Of a stretch of 48,074 nt of DNA, positions 43,943-48,074 are shown piece by piece. Origin of the DNA: Aggregatilineales bacterium (GTDB lineage: Bacteria; Chloroflexota; Anaerolineae; Aggregatilineales; Ch27); contig JARKNX010000194.1 in NCBI GenBank assembly GCA_029976025.1, positions 1-48,074 of the forward strand, given 5' to 3'. The notes beneath the pieces are model-generated. The model searched no databases, had not been told where the DNA came from, and was given only the letters and a program-made list of their open reading frames with translations. The position numbers and the translations under genes were made by a program. Each line of letters starts with the position of its first letter. Position 1 is the first letter of the stretch.

Positions 43943-45106
43943 ATGCGCATCGGACTGGTGACGGGAGAGTATCCGCCGATGCAGGGAGGAGTCGGCGACT
44001 TCACACACCTTCTGGCATCGGCGCTGGCCGATCTCGGTCACGAGGTTTCGGTGTTGACCGACCGCCGCGGCGGGCGAGGGACGGACCCGAGGATAGCGGT
44101 AAGTGCGGAAGTGAGCGGCTGGAATCGAGCCTGCTTACGGGCAGTCGGGCGGTGGGTGCGCGAACGCCGCCTGGAGGTTGTGAATCTGCAATACCAGACG
44201 GCGGCTTATCAGATGGCGCCGCTGATTCATTTGCTGCCGCGCCTGATCGGCGACGCCCCATTCGTGACGACCTTCCACGATCTGCGCGTCCCGTATCTGT
44301 TTCCCAAGGCCGGGCCGCTGCGCGACTGGTGGGTGCTGCGCCTCGCTCGCGATTCGACCGCCGCCATCGCCACTAATGCGGAAGACGCGCAGCGGCTGGC
44401 TGCAGCGGGCGACATACGTCGAATCGCCCGGATTCCGATTGGCTCCAATATTGCCTGTCGGTTGCCGGACGGATTTGAGCGGGAGGCATTCCGGGCGGCG
44501 ATTGGTGTCGAGCCGGGGGAAATACTGATCGGGCACTTCGGTCTGCTGAACCGCAGCAAAGGCGCGGATGTGCTCCTGCGCGCCTTCGCGGAAGCTGACC
44601 GCCCCGACCGTCCGCTGCGGCTGATGATTATCGGGGGAGGGGCGGGCGCCAGCGATCCGACCAACGCCGCTTTTTCCGCCGGGCTGGATGCACTGGCCGC
44701 CGGGCTGGGAATCTCCGATCGGTTGATCCGAACGGGATTTCTGGAACCGGAGCAGGTCAGCGCGCATCTGACCTGCTGCGACTGCTGCGCTCTGCCGTTT
44801 CTGGACGGAGCCTCCATGCGCCGCGGCAGTATGCTGGCGGCGCTGACACACGGATGCCCCGTTATTACGACTTTCCCCGCCGTCCCCATCCCGGAATTTG
44901 TACACAGGCAGAATATCTACTTCGTCCCCGCTGCGGACGCCAGCAGTCTGGCGGCAGCATTGCGGGAGGTAGCCGGCGATCCCGTTCTGCGGCGTACGCT
45001 GGCCGGAGGAGCGCGGGCGCTTATGGCGCCGCTGACGTGGGATAGTATCGCGACACAGACAATCAGCCTTTTTAGCGAGATTATCGCCTGGCCTGAAGCG
45101 CAGTAG
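43943..45106 (+). CDS. Family 4 glycosyltransferase
   Basis: 387 residues, GT-B fold. N-terminal acceptor domain starts RIGLVTGEYPPMQGGVGDFTHLL, typical of GT4. The donor half begins near 185 (GHFGLLNRSKGADVLLRAF) and ends with the VIT...IPEF region. The usual E-x7-E has partly diverged (ALPFLDGASMRRGSM). It probably adds a sugar to a lipid-linked or surface glycan. Start ATG follows the previous stop by 2 bases. Confidence 0.9.
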   Translation: MRIGLVTGEYPPMQGGVGDFTHLLASALADLGHEVSVLTDRRGGRGTDPRIAVSAEVSGWNRACLRAVGRWVRERRLEVVNLQYQTAAYQMAPLIHLLPRLIGDAPFVTTFHDLRVPYLFPKAGPLRDWWVLRLARDSTAAIATNAEDAQRLAAAGDIRRIARIPIGSNIACRLPDGFEREAFRAAIGVEPGEILIGHFGLLNRSKGADVLLRAFAEADRPDRPLRLMIIGGGAGASDPTNAAFSAGLDALAAGLGISDRLIRTGFLEPEQVSAHLTCCDCCALPFLDGASMRRGSMLAALTHGCPVITTFPAVPIPEFVHRQNIYFVPAADASSLAAALREVAGDPVLRRTLAGGARALMAPLTWDSIATQTISLFSEIIAWPEAQ

Positions 45107-45167
45107 TCCCGGTACCCCCCGCAGCGTGTTATGATCTTCCTTCGGATTGCCCCCGCTGCTCACGCCG

Positions 45168-45187
45168 TCGCTTTACGGGGTAAGCGA
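45168..45187 (+). terminator. Weak hairpin after the GT4 gene
   Basis: TCGCTT..AC pairs with GT..AAGCGA around a short loop with one bulged T, followed by TAATTGTTGGGTT. It lies in the 191-base gap 45107-45297, which holds no gene. Confidence 0.35.
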
Positions 45188-45199
45188 TAATTGTTGGGT

Positions 45200-45205
45200 T
45201 ATACT
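45200..45205 (+). promoter_or_regulatory. Possible -10 element for the YfhO-like gene
   Basis: TATACT about 95 bases before the chosen GTG start; no matching -35 was found. Weak. Confidence 0.28.
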
Positions 45206-45297
45206 CCATGCCCGCGGTTGAGGTTGGGAGCGGCTGATTGCGATAGTGGAGCCGGATCGTTGTGGGGATTGCAAATGACAGGGAGAGGCTGTTGACA

Positions 45298-47577
45298 GTG
45301 CCGGCCAGGTGGAGATGGCGGGCCGATATAGCGGCCTGCCTGATTCTGCTGATCTTGTGGGCGGCGTTCTTCTGGCGCTTCCTGACGCCGGTTGAAGCCG
45401 ACCGGGTGTCGCTGGCTGAAGGCGACTTCTCCGGCCAGTTTGTGGCTTTTGGCGCCTATCAGGCTGCGCGTCTGTGGGGGGGAGAAGTGCCGCTGTGGGA
45501 CCCGTACAACAACGGGGGACTGCCCTTTCTGGCTGATACGCAGGCGGCCGTCTTCTACCCGCCGCGGTTGCTGACCGTAGCTCTGACCGGCCTGACGGGC
45601 CAGTGGACCTACCACGCCCTCGAGCTGGAAATGATGGGGCATGTCCTGGCCGGTAGTTTCTTCATGTACTGGCTTATGCGGCGGATGACGGCGGGCCGGG
45701 CGGGCAGCATCCCTGGCGCCCTGGCTGCGGCTCTGACCTGGTCTTATGGCGGATTCATGACCGGGTATCCGCCGCTTCAACTGGCGCTGTTGGAGGCGGT
45801 GATCTGGGCGCCTCTGATCGTGCTCGGTGTATATGAGGCCACCCGGGACGGCCGTTTTTGCTGGCACTGGCTGGTGTTGAGCGGAGCCGCCCTGGGCCTC
45901 AGTGTGATGGCGGGCCATTCGCAGACGAATTTCTTCCTGGGCTGGCTGCTGGTTGTTTTCCTGGCTTATCGGGTTTACGCGTGCCGCCTCAACTGGAAAG
46001 TCTTCGTGAGCGGGGTGATGCTGGCGGTTGGCCTGGCGGCGGCGCTGGCCCTGGTGCAACTCCTGCCTGCATATGAGTATTTGCAGCACGCGACGCGGAT
46101 AGCCTATGGTTTTGATGATAAAAGCAACGGCTTCCCGATTCAGGATGTCATCCAGCTCATCTTCCCGCGGGTGCTCAGCGTCTGGTCGCCGCTGTACGTC
46201 GGCATCGTGGGTGTAGCTCTGGCCGGGATCGCCATCTGGCGGCGGATATCAGGTCGGGGCTTCTGGGGAGGCGTCGCGCTGATCGGACTGTTGTTCAGCT
46301 TCGGCGGCAACGCTGCCCTTTATGGGCTGGTCTACAATTTTATCCCCGGCCTGCGCCTGTTCCGCGGGCAGGAACGTGCGGCGATGCTCATTGCTCTGTC
46401 TCTGAGCATTCTGGTCGGGCTGGGGATGACGGCCCTGGCGGATAGTCAGTTCCGGCGAGATGCTGCGGCGCTTCGCATCCTGCGCCGCGCGCTGACCGCC
46501 CTCGCAGCCGTCACGGTATTTGCGACCCTGGTGGCCTTTGTATTATGGCTGGGGCCGGCCCGTGATCTCTATAGCAATAGCCTGGGGGCGCTTGCCTTCT
46601 CGATGCTCATGGCGGGGTTGGCGCTTGTAACGGTACTCTGGTTCGCGCTGCGCCCTGCCGATGGCTGGCGGCAGGCCGCCATCATCGGCCTCATTGTCTT
46701 TGATTTGTTCACTGTCGGATGGGGCAGCCTTCTGGTCGATCCGGTCGCTGGCTCCGAGCGCCTGCTCCGGCCGCCTGTGACTGATATCGCAGTGGAGGAT
46801 GGGGCCGTGCCTCCCGCGCGGGTAGACGGGCAGCGCGGAGTGCTGGATAATCACGGGACGCTGTGGGGCATACCCGATATTCGCGGCATCAGTCCACTGT
46901 GGCTGCAAGGACCTTATACCATCATCGGGCAGAAATTTCCCAATACACTGGCCTGGGAATTGTTTTCGGTCCGCTATGTATTCTCAGACTGGCAGGAGTT
47001 GCCTGTCCCCGGTGCGATAGTTGCTGAAGGCGCGGACAGGTTCGGCCCGGTCAATGCCCATTTGCTGGCTGACCCGCGGCCGTTTGCCCTGTTGATGGAC
47101 GATGTTGCCTCTGTTGACAGCGACGAGTTCGCTTATGCGCTGCTGGCGGATCCGCGCTTCGATCCCCGCCACAGCATCATCCTCGATTCGCGCATGGGCG
47201 TGGCGCTTCCGGATAATCTGAGCGCGGACGGGATGGCCCGCGTGACCGCGTTTGTGCCGGAAAATATCGAGATCGCGCTGGATGGCCTGAACGGGCCGGC
47301 GGTGCTCAGCATCGCCCTGCCGCAGTATCCGGGGTGGCGGGCCGAAGTGGACGGACGCGAGACGCCAATCCTGAGGGCCTACGGCGCGCTCAGCGCCCTG
47401 ATCGTGCCGGAGGGTGCGCGCATCGTCAGCCTGATTTACGATCCGTTGACTTTCAGAGTCGGGGCGGCGATCAGCCTGGCCGCCTGGGGCGGACTGCTCC
47501 TGTTCGCCCTGTGGATGCTGTTCCGTCGCTACTTGCAGACGCGCCCGTCCCCGGCAAAGGGAGATCATGATGTATGA
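45298..47577 (+). CDS. YfhO-like polytopic membrane protein
   Basis: 759 residues from the GTG at 45298, preceded by GGGAGAGG; the GTG at 45262 and TTG at 45292 are in frame but have poorer spacing. YfhO proteins are GT-C-type membrane glycosyltransferase-like proteins used in modifying surface glycopolymers. About 11-13 membrane segments; the first loop has GDFSGQF and the conserved-looking PLWDPYNNGGLPFLADTQAAVFYPP. The C-terminal half has a long soluble region (about 500-700) with a terminal helix. The Asp in the first loop is likely catalytic by analogy with GT-C enzymes. Confidence 0.85.
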   Translation: MPARWRWRADIAACLILLILWAAFFWRFLTPVEADRVSLAEGDFSGQFVAFGAYQAARLWGGEVPLWDPYNNGGLPFLADTQAAVFYPPRLLTVALTGLTGQWTYHALELEMMGHVLAGSFFMYWLMRRMTAGRAGSIPGALAAALTWSYGGFMTGYPPLQLALLEAVIWAPLIVLGVYEATRDGRFCWHWLVLSGAALGLSVMAGHSQTNFFLGWLLVVFLAYRVYACRLNWKVFVSGVMLAVGLAAALALVQLLPAYEYLQHATRIAYGFDDKSNGFPIQDVIQLIFPRVLSVWSPLYVGIVGVALAGIAIWRRISGRGFWGGVALIGLLFSFGGNAALYGLVYNFIPGLRLFRGQERAAMLIALSLSILVGLGMTALADSQFRRDAAALRILRRALTALAAVTVFATLVAFVLWLGPARDLYSNSLGALAFSMLMAGLALVTVLWFALRPADGWRQAAIIGLIVFDLFTVGWGSLLVDPVAGSERLLRPPVTDIAVEDGAVPPARVDGQRGVLDNHGTLWGIPDIRGISPLWLQGPYTIIGQKFPNTLAWELFSVRYVFSDWQELPVPGAIVAEGADRFGPVNAHLLADPRPFALLMDDVASVDSDEFAYALLADPRFDPRHSIILDSRMGVALPDNLSADGMARVTAFVPENIEIALDGLNGPAVLSIALPQYPGWRAEVDGRETPILRAYGALSALIVPEGARIVSLIYDPLTFRVGAAISLAAWGGLLLFALWMLFRRYLQTRPSPAKGDHDV

Positions 47578-48074
47578 CCTGAACGAATGGAATGCCCGTG
47601 TTGCGGGGATGCACGGCCCCAGAAAGGCGGCGGTCGTGGGGGCCGCTGTCGGGCTGGGAGCCGGCATTGTCGGCCTGGGAGTCGTCCTGCTGGGGCCGGT
47701 CTATATGGTGGCTGTCATGGCTGGCTTGCTGATCGGCCTCTATATTCTGACTGATCTGGATGCAGCTCTGTTCGTCGTATTGTTTGTGATGGGGCTGATT
47801 CCGTTCGGGACCCTGCCGTTCAAGGTGGTCTTGACCCCCTCTCTGCTGGATATCACGCTTGGCGCATTCCTGATGGTGTACCTGTTCCAGTGGATGACTG
47901 GCCGAAGGCGCGTATTCTGCCTGACGCCTGTGCACTTCTTTCTTGTCTTTTTCGCCCTGATCCTCATCTTCAGCTTCGTGCTTGGGATGAGTCACGCTCC
48001 GCTGACGAAGAATCTGCTGAAGCAGTTTGTGGAGGTACTGCTCAGCATCGGGCTGGCGATTGTGCTGCCAGATG
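47567..48074 (+). CDS. Polytopic membrane protein, O-antigen polymerase/ligase-like, 3' partial
   Basis: The frame from the ATG at 47567 (overlapping the YfhO-like stop by 11 bases, with AAAGGGAG upstream) runs to the window end, 169 codons, without a stop. It opens with a soluble stretch (about 1-20) and then at least five membrane segments (GIVGLGVVLLGPVYMVAVMAG, LLIGLYIL, LFVVLFVMGL, ITLGAFLMVYL, FFLVFFALILIF). Pattern and context (glycan genes) suit an O-antigen ligase or Wzy-like polymerase, whose signature loops lie beyond the window. Confidence 0.68.
   Translation, partial: MMYDLNEWNARVAGMHGPRKAAVVGAAVGLGAGIVGLGVVLLGPVYMVAVMAGLLIGLYILTDLDAALFVVLFVMGLIPFGTLPFKVVLTPSLLDITLGAFLMVYLFQWMTGRRRVFCLTPVHFFLVFFALILIFSFVLGMSHAPLTKNLLKQFVEVLLSIGLAIVLPD

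Noticed and set aside
44135..45163. 342-codon open frame on the minus strand
   Set aside because: Antisense to the GT4 glycosyltransferase gene and without a recognisable fold.

Overview
The window looks like a chromosomal segment of a member of the Chloroflexota, most likely Anaerolineae-like. This is an inference from gene content. It is GC-rich and dense in genes. It carries several lipoproteins or anchored proteins with long Pro/Thr/Ser linkers, LytR-CpsA-Psr and LysM envelope proteins, ThyX, a fused nuoCD, very large GAF and coiled-coil signalling proteins, and GDP-rhamnose genes. No outer-membrane genes, phage, insertion sequences or CRISPR arrays were seen. No 16S gene is present, so the rank is uncertain.

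Layout. 1-4.3 kb: the tail of a metallo-beta-lactamase-fold protein with a degraded metal motif, then the minus-strand tig-clpP-clpX operon. 4.3-11.1 kb: tRNA-Leu(UAG), a histidine kinase with a degenerate receiver, a HAD-DinB fusion, a Cys-rich protein, EF-P and a DnaQ-type exonuclease/DinG helicase. 11.2-15.2 kb: cell-surface proteins, including a tandem phosphate-binding-like protein. 15.2-18.5 kb: a tight minus-strand operon, yebC-ruvC-ruvA-membrane protein-thyX. 18.5-25.8 kb: envelope genes (lipoprotein, LCP protein, LysM protein) behind a 1093-residue histidine-kinase-like protein whose phospho-acceptor His is Gln. 25.9-28.2 kb: a Nudix hydrolase and a class-A beta-lactamase-like serine hydrolase. 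28.2-33.4 kb: a partner-switching module made of a STAS protein, an RsbW-like kinase fused to a second STAS domain, and a phosphatase with six GAF domains. 33.5-39.1 kb: an Mrp-family P-loop ATPase without its usual CxxC, a small CxxCH/CxxC protein, and iscX-like-nuoB-nuoCD-nuoI. 39.2-48.1 kb: an anchored PsbP-like protein, then a plus-strand glycan region (rmd, gmd, tatD, two glycosyltransferases, a YfhO-like membrane protein and the start of a polymerase/ligase-like membrane protein).

How the genes work together. Protein quality control (tig/clpP/clpX), recombination (ruvA/ruvC), translation (efp) and thymidylate synthesis are housekeeping. The accessory interest is in three places. First, the envelope-signalling run at 21-25.8 kb, where a kinase-dead-looking sensor is almost fused to cell-wall-binding genes. 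Second, the partner-switching module at 28-33 kb, where an anti-sigma-type kinase and an antagonist domain share one chain and no sigma factor is adjacent. Third, the complex I and Fe-S neighbourhood at 34-39 kb, where partial nuo genes sit with an IscX-like protein, an Mrp/Ind1-family ATPase and a Cys-rich protein. All functional statements come from motif recognition by eye. No database search was run.
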